From: Chloroflexota bacterium
GTDB taxonomy: Bacteria; Chloroflexota; Anaerolineae; UBA7937; JACPPX01
Direction of reading: 5' to 3'
DNA: 9,267 nucleotides
Assembly: GCA_016190785.1 (NCBI GenBank)
Contig: JACPPX010000115.1
Coordinates: 1 to 9,267, forward strand
In this document: piece by piece, positions 1-5,108 of the stretch
Numbering within the stretch: the stretch's first letter is position 1
How the letters are laid out: the number at the start of each line of letters is the position of its first letter
The notes under the pieces: generated by a model
The model's database searches: none
What the model saw: the letters and a program-made list of their open reading frames with translations, nothing else
What the model was told of the DNA's origin: nothing
Position numbers and translations under genes: made by a program

Positions 1-33
1 CCTTCGCCCGACTTCGTCGGGCACAGGATGACA
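1..33. repeat. Interspersed hairpin repeat, copy R0 (cut by window edge)
   Basis: The arms GCCCGAC (6-12) and GTCGGGC (16-22) form a perfect 7-bp stem with a TTC loop. They are framed by CCT (1-3) and AGG (25-27), then ATGACAG. This is the same architecture as the copies near 85, 2709, 2945, 5996 and 9233: a 5' flank, an inner stem, and a 3' flank ending in AATGACA or GATGACA. The 5' end lies outside the window, so membership is likely but incomplete. Confidence 0.5.
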
Positions 34-84
34 GAAGAAGTAATACTCACCTTAGTCTCAGTGATAGTCGCAGAGCAAGGTTTT

Positions 85-117
85 CTAGAGATTCCTCTCT
101 TCGCTCGGAATGACAGG
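85..117. repeat. Interspersed hairpin repeat, copy R1
   Basis: The copy begins CTAGAGATTCC and ends CGGAATGACAGG. ATTCC (91-95) is complementary to GGAAT (107-111) and forms the outer stem around a CT-rich centre. The 5' flank CTAGAGATTC is shared with the copies at 2709, 5996 and 9233. No coding content is apparent. Confidence 0.7.
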
Positions 118-178
118 AGAAAGGTGGGCTCGGGATGAGAGAACCCGGCGCCCTCCGCCCGCTCCCTCACCATTCTTC

Positions 179-196
179 GTCCCGACTAGTCGGGAC
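179..196. repeat. Perfect 18-bp palindrome of the CCCGAC/GTCGGG family
   Basis: GTCCCGACT and AGTCGGGAC abut without a spacer, giving an 18-bp perfect palindrome. The CCCGA core with its complement recurs in at least seven other intergenic hairpins of this window. It could be a repeat element core, a protein site or part of an RNA hairpin; the sequence alone does not decide. Confidence 0.6.
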
Positions 197-226
197 TACG
201 GCGGGCGAAGAGGGGAGAGGGAAAAA

Positions 227-256
227 ACAGGGCGGGCACGGGTCCCGCCCCTACAT
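227..256. repeat. GC-rich 30-bp repeat, copy 1 (identical to 2822-2851)
   Basis: This 30-base stretch is identical to 2822-2851. It contains a 7-bp stem, GGGCGGG (230-236) with CCCGCCC (244-250), around a CACGGGT loop, and ends in CCCCTACAT. In both places a purine-rich GGAGAGGG segment lies just upstream, so the repeated unit is probably composite. It is intergenic and non-coding as far as can be seen. Confidence 0.8.
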
Positions 257-308
257 TATGCTCTACGCCTGCCCGAGCTTGGGCCCGGGATGGGATCTAG
301 GTTGAGAC

Positions 309-337
309 TTGACAAAGCGAGCCAAAAAGCCTATAAT
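309..337 (+). promoter_or_regulatory. Consensus sigma70-type promoter of the AbrB-like regulator gene
   Basis: TTGACA (309-314) and TATAAT (332-337) both match the consensus in all six positions and are separated by exactly 17 nt. Transcription would be expected to start near 343-346, giving a leader of about 37 nt before the ATG at 382. It is the only perfect promoter noticed in the window, and it faces the AbrB, VIT and ABC gene run. Assignment to a housekeeping sigma factor is inference from the consensus. Confidence 0.85.
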
Positions 338-360
338 ATGATTTGTTTTGTAAATCATAT
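336..360. promoter_or_regulatory. Palindromic probable operator over the -10/start region
   Basis: ATATGATTT (336-344) and AAATCATAT (352-360) are perfect inverted repeats of 9 bp separated by 7 nt. The left arm overlaps the last two bases of the -10 box and the right arm covers the predicted start of the transcript. A bound dimer would block RNA polymerase. AbrB/MazE-type proteins often bind their own AT-rich promoters, so autoregulation by the 382-657 product is the simplest reading. A 5' leader hairpin is the alternative. Confidence 0.65.
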
Positions 361-370
361 ATTTCGCACC

Positions 371-378
371 GGAGGTGG
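371..378 (+). promoter_or_regulatory. Ribosome binding site that sets the start of the AbrB-like gene
   Basis: GGAGGTGG lies six bases (from GGAGG) before the ATG at 382. The upstream in-frame ATG at 343 sits inside the operator and at the expected transcript start, and it has no such site. This is the reason for preferring 382. Confidence 0.8.
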
Positions 379-381
379 AAG

Positions 382-657
382 ATGGATCGACACCGGCATT
401 TTCCCAAATTCTACGGCTCAACCACGGTTAGTGAACGGGGGCAGATTGTGATCCCCGCCCAGGCGCGGGAGGAATTGCATCTGGAGCAGGGAGTGAAACT
501 GATGATCTTTGGCGGATTGGGGGGGCCGGGGAGCAAGGGGCTGATCCTGATGCCCGCCGAGACGGTGACCGAGTTTTTAGAAAAGATCACCGAGCGCATG
601 ACTCGGTTCGAAAACGCTCTCCGCGAAATATCGGAGCAGGTTGATAGGGAGGAGTAA
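382..657 (+). CDS. SpoVT/AbrB-domain transcriptional regulator
   Basis: This 91-residue protein is a predicted DNA-binding regulator of the AbrB/MazE/SpoVT swapped-hairpin family, which acts as a dimer or tetramer on AT-rich promoter DNA. Residues 10-58 hold the domain: the typical TTVSERGQIVIPAQAREEL core (14-32), then a hydrophobic strand and a glycine-rich loop (44-53, GGLGGPGSKG) before GLILMPAE. Residues 60-90 look like one charged amphipathic helix (EFLEKITERMTRFENALREI), probably for oligomerisation. The start at 382 is chosen from the strong GGAGG site and family fit. No toxin gene follows, so it is unlikely to be a classic antitoxin. The palindrome over its promoter suggests autoregulation. 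It lies 105 bases before the VIT transporter and may control the downstream genes; that is inference. Confidence 0.92.
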   Translation: MDRHRHFPKFYGSTTVSERGQIVIPAQAREELHLEQGVKLMIFGGLGGPGSKGLILMPAETVTEFLEKITERMTRFENALREISEQVDREE

Positions 658-688
658 AATTACCCGGTGGAGCCGAAAGGGTGATGAA

Positions 689-766
689 ATGAGCGCAACC
701 AAAAGAGTCAAGGGCCACGAAGAGAGGCCCATTGCTTGCTATTCGGTAATTGGAGACGAGCGATGA
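689..766 (+). pseudogene. 25-codon mini-ORF resembling a GH15 N-terminus
   Basis: An ATG at 689, with AAGG-type bases at 677-680, opens a 25-codon frame ending RPIACYSVIGDER, stop. From memory of the family, glycoside hydrolase 15 proteins (glucoamylase/trehalase-like) commonly start with a short segment like IxDYAxIGDxRTAALV. The last dozen residues here fit that start and the frame breaks just before TAALV would come. The stop TGA (764-766) overlaps the transporter start ATG (763-765) as ATGA, an arrangement that allows translational coupling. It may be a remnant left when the transporter gene replaced a GH15 gene, or a short coupled leader peptide. The resemblance is too short to be sure. 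Confidence 0.4.
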
Positions 767-1569
767 GTGATAGAGTAGAACAGGCCCGAGAGGCTTTTGC
801 CCGGGGCGACGCCCAAGCCGCAGCCCAAGCCCATGAATTGGCGCGCATCGCCGAGGCGGCGGAAGAGCATGGAGGGGCAGGCAGCCAATATGTGGGAGAC
901 ATGGTCTATGGGGGATTGGACGGGATCATCACTACCTTTGCCGTGGTCAGCGGGGTGGCCGGAGCCCAACTGGGCACCCCGGTGATCCTTATCCTGGGGT
1001 TGGCCAACCTCCTGGCCGATGGCTTCGCCATGGCCACCGGCTCTTTTCTCTCCTCGCGCAGCGAGCGGGAATATTACGATCGGGAATGGAAACGCGAGAC
1101 CTGGGAGGTAGAAAAATTTCCGGAGGGAGAAAAGGCGGAACTTCTTGAGGCCTACCGTCACCAAGGCTATTCCGAGGAGGATGCCCGCCACTTGGTGGAG
1201 ATCAAAAGCCGGGATAAGGACTTGTGGGTGCGAGCGATGATGGTCGAGGAGTTGGGGTTGCTCCCCGATGAGCGGAAGCCCCTCCTCCGTGGCTTGGCCA
1301 CTTTTTCTTCTTTCGTCCTCGCCGGCTCTCTGCCCTTGCTCATTTATTTTGCCGGGCTCTTCACTACTGTCGCACCGAGCATCGCTTTCCCGACCTCGGT
1401 TGCCCTCTCCGGCCTGGCCCTGTTTATCCTGGGAGCGGCCAAGGTTCTGGTCACCAAACTCAATCCTCTGCGTAGCGGCGTGGAGATGCTTCTCGTCGGT
1501 GGGTTGGCGGCGGGGGTGGCTTACACTATCGGTGCTCTGCTCAAAGGCATCGCCACTAACATGCCCTAG
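763..1569 (+). CDS. VIT1/CCC1-family iron/manganese transporter
   Basis: This 268-residue integral membrane protein belongs to the VIT1/CCC1 family, which moves Fe2+ or Mn2+ out of the cytoplasm, usually in exchange for protons. After a charged helical N-terminus (1-44), membrane segment 1 carries YGGLDGIITTFAVVSG (49-64) with the family aspartate D53. Segment 2 (about 74-97) has LADGFAMATGSFLS. A charged, glutamate-rich loop (98-172, including ERE, EWKRE, EVE, EGEKAE and MMVEELGL) is the expected cytoplasmic metal-binding domain. Segments 3-5 lie near 175-198, 210-231 and 238-262. The start at 763 has GGAG seven bases upstream; an in-frame TTG at 736 would add nine residues. The gene ends 15 bases before the ABC ATPase and is likely co-transcribed with it. 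Metal preference cannot be read from the sequence. Confidence 0.93.
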   Translation: MSDRVEQAREAFARGDAQAAAQAHELARIAEAAEEHGGAGSQYVGDMVYGGLDGIITTFAVVSGVAGAQLGTPVILILGLANLLADGFAMATGSFLSSRSEREYYDREWKRETWEVEKFPEGEKAELLEAYRHQGYSEEDARHLVEIKSRDKDLWVRAMMVEELGLLPDERKPLLRGLATFSSFVLAGSLPLLIYFAGLFTTVAPSIAFPTSVALSGLALFILGAAKVLVTKLNPLRSGVEMLLVGGLAAGVAYTIGALLKGIATNMP

Positions 1570-1584
1570 AATCAGGAGAAAAAA

Positions 1585-2565
1585 ATGGCAATCATTGAAG
1601 TAGAAGAGTTGGTCAAAAAGTTTGGCAACCTGACTGCCGTAGATCAGGTTTCTTTTGAAGTGCAAGAAGGGGAAATCTTCGGCTTTCTTGGCCCCAACGG
1701 GGCGGGGAAAACCACTACCATCAATATGCTCTGTACCCTGCTCAAGCCGAGTTCTGGCCGGGCGCGGCTCAACGGCTTCGATGTCGTCACCCAGCGGGAT
1801 GAGGTGCGAGGCTCTTTAGGCCTGGTCTTTCAAGATCCCACCCTGGATGATCGACTCACCGCGGAAGAGAACCTTGATTTCCACGCCCTGCTCTACGGGG
1901 TTCCCGGCGAGGAGAGGGCCAGTCGCAAGGAGCAACTCCTAACGATGCTGGGACTCTGGGAAAGGCGCAAGGACCTGATCAAAATCTACTCCGGGGGAAT
2001 GAAGCGCCGCCTGGAGATTGCTCGCGGCCTACTGCACCACCCCCGCGTCCTTTTCTTGGACGAACCGACTCTAGGACTCGATCCCCAGACGCGGAAACAC
2101 ATCTGGGAGTACATCCTGGATCTGCGGGAGAAAGAGGGGATCACTATCTTCTTCACCACACATTATATGGACGAAGCGGAACATGCTCAGCGCATTGGGA
2201 TCATAGATTACGGGAAAATCGTGGCTCTGGATACTCCGGATAAGCTCAAGGACCTGGTGGGCGGGGATATTGTGACCCTCAGAACCCAAAATGATGTTGC
2301 CATGGCTCAGCACCTAGCGGCAGAGTATAACCTCTCTCCCCAAAACGGGAGTGATGGACTGCGCTTCGAGATCCAGCGGGGGGCGGAGTTCATACCCCAA
2401 CTGGTGCGCAAGGCACCGGTAGAGGTGCTTGCAGTGCAAGTCCACCGTCCCACCCTGGACGATGTTTTCTTGAAGTTGACCGGCCACCAGATCCGGGAAG
2501 AAGAGGCCTCGGTCAAGGATCGGATGCGGGAGAGGGCCAAGATATGGAGGGGACGCAGTCACTAG
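1585..2565 (+). CDS. ABC transporter ATP-binding protein, DrrA-like
   Basis: This is a 326-residue nucleotide-binding subunit of an ABC-2 exporter (DrrA/CcmA-like group, often called daunorubicin-resistance type). Visible motifs: Walker A GPNGAGKT (36-43), Q-loop Q83 in VFQDP, signature YSGGMKRR (135-142), Walker B VLFLDEP (155-161) with catalytic E160, D-loop GLDP (164-167) and H-loop H193. The C-terminal part (about 225-305) with HRPTLDDVFLKLTG matches the DUF4162-type extension of DrrA proteins. AGGAG lies seven bases before the ATG. The nearest partner is the ABC-2 permease at 3015-3857, but 449 bp of repeats intervene, which is unusual since such pairs normally touch or overlap. The substrate is unknown; drug, lipid or polysaccharide precursors are all possible in this group. 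Confidence 0.95.
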   Translation: MAIIEVEELVKKFGNLTAVDQVSFEVQEGEIFGFLGPNGAGKTTTINMLCTLLKPSSGRARLNGFDVVTQRDEVRGSLGLVFQDPTLDDRLTAEENLDFHALLYGVPGEERASRKEQLLTMLGLWERRKDLIKIYSGGMKRRLEIARGLLHHPRVLFLDEPTLGLDPQTRKHIWEYILDLREKEGITIFFTTHYMDEAEHAQRIGIIDYGKIVALDTPDKLKDLVGGDIVTLRTQNDVAMAQHLAAEYNLSPQNGSDGLRFEIQRGAEFIPQLVRKAPVEVLAVQVHRPTLDDVFLKLTGHQIREEEASVKDRMRERAKIWRGRSH

Positions 2566-2568
2566 GCG

Positions 2569-2618
2569 GGTGGCTGAGCCACATCGGCGAAGGGGTGGCT
2601 GAGTCATATCAGCGAAGG
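2569..2618. repeat. Tandem pair of 25-bp repeats
   Basis: Two adjacent 25-base units (2569-2593 and 2594-2618) begin GGTGGCTGAG and end GCGAAGG and match at 22 of 25 positions. Unit 1 contains GTGGCT-G-AGCCAC (2570-2582), a perfect 6-bp palindrome. In unit 2 the right arm reads AGTCAT, which in RNA still pairs with GTGGCT by two G-U pairs. It starts four bases after the ATPase stop codon. Confidence 0.7.
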
Positions 2619-2640
2619 CGATAGAAGGACAGGGAAGAAA

Positions 2641-2676
2641 AGTTTTAAGTTATAAGTTTTGAGTTGTGAGTTATGA
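2641..2676. repeat. Heptanucleotide tandem repeat (AGTTNTR, five units)
   Basis: Five consecutive 7-base units read AGTTTTA, AGTTATA, AGTTTTG, AGTTGTG and AGTTATG, followed by AG. Each keeps AGTT-N-T-purine. The AT-rich block stands out in a GC-rich gap. It resembles the short tandemly repeated heptamers described in cyanobacteria, although nothing else here points to that phylum. Function unknown; replication slippage explains the form. Confidence 0.75.
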
Positions 2677-2708
2677 GTACGGAAGGGGAGGAGAATCTGC
2701 ATAGGCGT

Positions 2709-2755
2709 GGCTTGCTAGAGATTCTTCGTCCCGATTTCATCGGGACTCAGAATGA
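2709..2755. repeat. Interspersed hairpin repeat, copy R2
   Basis: It starts GGCTTGCTAGAGATTCT and ends CTCAGAATGA. The inner stem is GTCCCGAT (2728-2735) with ATCGGGAC (2739-2746) around TTC. The outer stem is ATTCT (2721-2725) with AGAAT (2749-2753), a compensatory variant of the ATTCC/GGAAT pair in R1, R4 and R5. Confidence 0.75.
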
Positions 2756-2773
2756 TCCCGACTAAGGTCGGGA
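2756..2773. repeat. CCCGAC/GTCGGG hairpin
   Basis: TCCCGAC (2756-2762) and GTCGGGA (2767-2773) form a perfect 7-bp stem with a TAAG loop, directly abutting repeat R2. A nearly identical hairpin lies at 6066-6085, also right after an AATG(A) repeat end. No T-tract follows, so it is not a standard intrinsic terminator. Confidence 0.65.
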
Positions 2774-2791
2774 AAGCACCCCTTACCCTCA

Positions 2792-2815
2792 CCCTCTCCC
2801 TCAAGGGGGAGAGGG
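2792..2815. repeat. Pyrimidine/purine hairpin (CCCTCTCCC stem)
   Basis: CCCTCTCCC (2792-2800) pairs with GGGAGAGGG (2807-2815) in a 9-bp stem with a 6-base loop. It is preceded by CCCTTACCCTCA, a module seen in altered form near 5884-5905. The purine arm is echoed just upstream of the 30-bp repeat at 227-256. Confidence 0.65.
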
Positions 2816-2821
2816 GAAGAG

Positions 2822-2851
2822 ACAGGGCGGGCACGGGTCCCGCCCCTACAT
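2822..2851. repeat. GC-rich 30-bp repeat, copy 2
   Basis: It is identical over 30 bases to 227-256, including the GGGCGGG (2825-2831) and CCCGCCC (2839-2845) stem and the CCCCTACAT end. It again follows a GGGAGAGGG segment. The exact match over this length, 2.6 kb apart, marks a dispersed repeat rather than chance. Confidence 0.8.
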
Positions 2852-2867
2852 AGGGGAGAAGGTCGTT

Positions 2868-2887
2868 CGTCGGGCTGAAGCCCGACG
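2868..2887. repeat. CGTCGGGC/GCCCGACG hairpin
   Basis: Two perfect 8-bp arms are separated by TGAA. The core is the CCCGAC family, but with GTCGGG on the left and CCCGAC on the right, the opposite order to the other copies. Confidence 0.65.
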
Positions 2888-2944
2888 CTACCAATGCAGG
2901 CTTCACGCGAGGAAGGGGTCCGGTCCCACGGTGTGAGGGAGAGG

Positions 2945-2973
2945 GAGATTCTTCGCTTCGCTCAGAATGACAA
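2945..2973. repeat. Interspersed hairpin repeat, copy R3
   Basis: GAGATTCT is followed by a TCGCTTCGCTC centre and AGAATGACA. The outer stem is ATTCT (2948-2952) with AGAAT (2964-2968), as in R2. The usual CTAG start of the 5' flank is replaced by GAGGGAGAG, so the left end is truncated or diverged. Confidence 0.65.
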
Positions 2974-3014
2974 GGGAAAGGATGTTCTCGAGATAGAAAG
3001 GCTAAGGAGAAAAA

Positions 3015-3857
3015 ATGGGAAATCTGAGGGCAATAGCCATTATCTGGTACCGGGACGTGCTCCGCTTCTGGCGGGACAAAACCCGCATCATTGGGTCCTT
3101 TGGCCTGCCCATCCTGTTTCTGTTCATTTTCGGCAACGGTCTCAAGGGATCGATGGGTGGAGTGCTCGGCGGGCAGGGCGGTGAAGGCGGGGGCCAGATC
3201 GATTTTGTAAAATTTATCTTCCCAGGGGTCGTAGGCATGACGGTGCTCATGGCCGGGATGTTCTCTGGAATCTCCATCGTCTGGGATCGAGAGTTCGGAT
3301 TCTTGAAGGAGATCCTGGTGGCTCCCGTCAGCCGGACAAGCATTGCCCTGGGGAAAACCCTGGGCGGGGCGACGAATAGCATGGTGCAGGGGCTTTTGAT
3401 GCTGGTCTTCGCCCCCTTGGTGGGGATCACCCTAGGCGTGGAGCTGGTGATCAAATTGCTGCCCCTCCTCTTTTTGGCGGCCTTCGCCATGACCTCCCTG
3501 GGGGTGGCCATTGCCGCTCGCATGAAATCAATGGAGGGATTTCAGGTAATCATGCAGTTCGTGACCCTGCCCCTCATCTTTACCAGCGGGGCCCTTTTCC
3601 CTTTGCAGGGTCTCCCAGGGTGGCTGGATTTCTTGGTGAAGATCAATCCCCTCACCTATGCCATTGACCCCTTGCGTCGGGTGGTCCTTGAGTCCCAGAA
3701 TCTGCCGCAACAAGTGTTGGATCTGCTTCCCCAGTTAGGACTGCAGGCCAGTCTCTTCGGGCAACCACTTTCCATGCTCCAGGAATTGGCCATCGTTTCC
3801 GCCTTTGGGGGAGTGATGATCAGCCTGGCGGTGGCTATGTTCAATATCCAGGAATGA
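3015..3857 (+). CDS. ABC-2 type exporter permease, DrrB-like
   Basis: This 280-residue polytopic membrane subunit of an ABC-2 exporter is the natural partner of the DrrA-like ATPase upstream. A short cytoplasmic N-terminus (1-24) leads to membrane segment 1 (about 26-43). A glycine-rich external loop (45-61, with GGVLGGQGGEGGG) follows, then segments near 66-90, 113-138, 147-168, 178-197 and 257-276. The conserved WDREFGFLKEILVAPVSR stretch (90-107) after segment 2 is typical of the DrrB/NodJ group, as is the INPLTYAIDPLR motif (210-221). AAGGAG lies five bases before the ATG. The adaptor gene follows after 19 bases, so the permease is transcriptionally linked to the MacAB-like set. The transported substrate is unknown. 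Confidence 0.93.
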   Translation: MGNLRAIAIIWYRDVLRFWRDKTRIIGSFGLPILFLFIFGNGLKGSMGGVLGGQGGEGGGQIDFVKFIFPGVVGMTVLMAGMFSGISIVWDREFGFLKEILVAPVSRTSIALGKTLGGATNSMVQGLLMLVFAPLVGITLGVELVIKLLPLLFLAAFAMTSLGVAIAARMKSMEGFQVIMQFVTLPLIFTSGALFPLQGLPGWLDFLVKINPLTYAIDPLRRVVLESQNLPQQVLDLLPQLGLQASLFGQPLSMLQELAIVSAFGGVMISLAVAMFNIQE

Positions 3858-3876
3858 AGGAACAGAAAGGAAAAGC

Positions 3877-5106
3877 ATGAGTCGCAGATTTTGGTTAGGG
3901 ATTGCTCTTCTGGCTCTGGTCGGACTAGGGCTATTTTATTTTGTCAGTGGGCGGAGATCGTCTGCCCCGGCCCAGGAATTAGAGACGGTGACTGTGAGCA
4001 AGGGCACTTTGGTGGCCACGGTGAGCGCCAGTGGTCAAGTGGTGGCCGCCGAGGACCGCAACCTCTTCTTCTCCACCTCCGGGCAGGTAGCCGAGGTCTT
4101 GGTAGAGGAAGGGGAGCAGGTAGAGGAGGGCCAGACTCTGGCTATCTTGGACACCGCGGACCTAGAACTGCAAATCGAGCAGGCCCAGGCCACCTGGGCT
4201 CAGGCCCGGGCCCGGCTGGCGGAGGTGAAGAAGGGCCCTAGCGCGGATGATATGGCCGTGGCTGAGGCACAGTTGGAGTTGGCGCGGATCAACCTGCAAC
4301 AGGCCCAATCCGCCTGGGATGTGGTGAAGTGGCAGTCAAATGCCAGCATGCTCCCCCAGGGAGTAGCCCTGCAACAGGCGACTATCGAATATGAGCAGGC
4401 CCTGGCCAACTATAACCTAACTGTGGAAGGGCCTTCGGCGGAGGAGATCGCTCAGGCGCAAGCCGAGGTAGACCGGGCGGCGGCGGCCTTGCAGCAAATC
4501 CAGTTGCAGTTGGATCGCTCTCAGCTCTTTGCTCCCTTCTCCGCAACCGTGGCCGAAGTTATGATCCAGGAGGGGGAGACGGTCTCCCCCGGTTCGCCAG
4601 CCTTGCGGATAGTGGACCTCACCCAACTTTGGGTGGAATTGGACCTGGATGAAGTGGATATCGGAGAGATCCAGATCGGCCAGGAAGTTATGGTTACCCT
4701 CGATGCTTTGCCGGAGGCTGAGCTTTCCGGCGCGGTGGATTTTATTTCCCCGGCGGCAACTATTGAAGGTGGGGCAGTGACTTATACCGTGCGGGTCATC
4801 CTCAACGATCTTGATCCTCGGCTGCGGGTGGGGATGACCGCGGATGCGGATATCGAGACGCAGCGGATTGAAGGCGCGCTTCTTGTCCCCAACCGGGCAG
4901 TTATTGTCGATCGCGAGACAGGCAAGTTCTATGTGGAGAAGGTCACGCTCTCCGGCTCGGAATTGATAGAAATCAGCCCTGGCGCCCGAAACGAAACCTA
5001 CACTCAAGTTTTGGCCGGCTTGGCGGAGGTAGAAGAAATCATTATCCGCCCCGTCTCCGGACGAAATATATTCGGCGGGACCTTTTCTCTGGGAGGCGGA
5101 GACTAA
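3877..5106 (+). CDS. Membrane-fusion (periplasmic adaptor) protein, MacA/HlyD-like
   Basis: This 409-residue adaptor belongs to the HlyD/RND-adaptor superfamily, which links an inner-membrane pump to extracytoplasmic steps. A membrane anchor spans residues 6-23 without a lipobox cysteine. The first lipoyl half is about 44-96 (GQVAEVLVEEGEQVEEGQTLAILD). A long, Ala/Gln-rich coiled coil runs about 97-216 and contains two related starts, GPSADDMAVAEAQL (120-133) and GPSAEEIAQAQAEV (185-198). The second lipoyl half is about 217-247 (FAPFSATVAEVMIQEGETVSPGS), then a beta-barrel domain (250-330) and a membrane-proximal C-terminal domain. The start has AAGG six bases upstream. The ATPase gene follows after only 2 bases. 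No TolC-like outer-membrane gene is present, and if the host lacks an outer membrane the adaptor would act at the cell surface (inference). Confidence 0.93.
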   Translation: MSRRFWLGIALLALVGLGLFYFVSGRRSSAPAQELETVTVSKGTLVATVSASGQVVAAEDRNLFFSTSGQVAEVLVEEGEQVEEGQTLAILDTADLELQIEQAQATWAQARARLAEVKKGPSADDMAVAEAQLELARINLQQAQSAWDVVKWQSNASMLPQGVALQQATIEYEQALANYNLTVEGPSAEEIAQAQAEVDRAAAALQQIQLQLDRSQLFAPFSATVAEVMIQEGETVSPGSPALRIVDLTQLWVELDLDEVDIGEIQIGQEVMVTLDALPEAELSGAVDFISPAATIEGGAVTYTVRVILNDLDPRLRVGMTADADIETQRIEGALLVPNRAVIVDRETGKFYVEKVTLSGSELIEISPGARNETYTQVLAGLAEVEEIIIRPVSGRNIFGGTFSLGGGD

Positions 5107-5108
5107 AT

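Larger units (their letters stand above)
2566..3014. other. 449-bp gene-free, repeat-packed gap
   Basis: No credible gene is seen on either strand. The gap holds, in order: a 25-bp tandem pair (2569-2618), heptamers (2641-2676), interspersed repeat R2 (2709-2755), hairpins at 2756-2773, 2792-2815, 2825-2845 and 2868-2887, and repeat R3 (2945-2973). At least seven stem-loops could form if it is transcribed. It separates a DrrA-type ATPase from a DrrB-type permease. A ribosome binding site, AAGGAG (3004-3009), ends it. Confidence 0.8.

Noticed and set aside
85..117. Repeat copies as parts of an insertion sequence with its own transposase
   Set aside because: No transposase or integrase frame exists anywhere in the window; the elements are tens of bases long and non-coding.
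343..384. Upstream ATG at 343 as the start of the AbrB-like gene
   Set aside because: It coincides with the expected transcription start and operator, lacks a ribosome binding site, and adds 13 residues foreign to the family; the ATG at 382 has GGAGG at proper spacing.
110..451. A 113-codon plus-strand frame through the first intergenic region
   Set aside because: It runs through interspersed repeats, the promoter and the operator, is Arg/Pro/Gly rich, has no recognisable domain and overlaps the AbrB-like gene in another frame.
382..657. Antitoxin of a MazEF/VapBC-like toxin-antitoxin pair
   Set aside because: The AbrB fold fits, but no PIN-domain or MazF-like small toxin gene follows; the next genes are a mini-ORF and a metal transporter.
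739..1665. A 308-codon open frame on the minus strand opposite the VIT transporter gene
   Set aside because: It mirrors a confidently identified gene, has no family motifs and is rich in His/Gln/Gly as expected for an antisense shadow of GC-rich coding DNA.
2569..2973. CRISPR array in the repeat-rich gap
   Set aside because: Repeats are of several unrelated kinds with no regular direct repeat of 23-47 bases separated by equal spacers, and no cas gene is present.
2894..3184. A 96-codon plus-strand frame overlapping the start of the ABC-2 permease
   Set aside because: It translates repeat R3 and the first part of the permease in the wrong frame, with no domain resemblance.
4417..5007. A 196-codon minus-strand frame opposite the adaptor gene
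   Set aside because: Shadow of the well-supported adaptor coding sequence; no independent motif, start signal or context.
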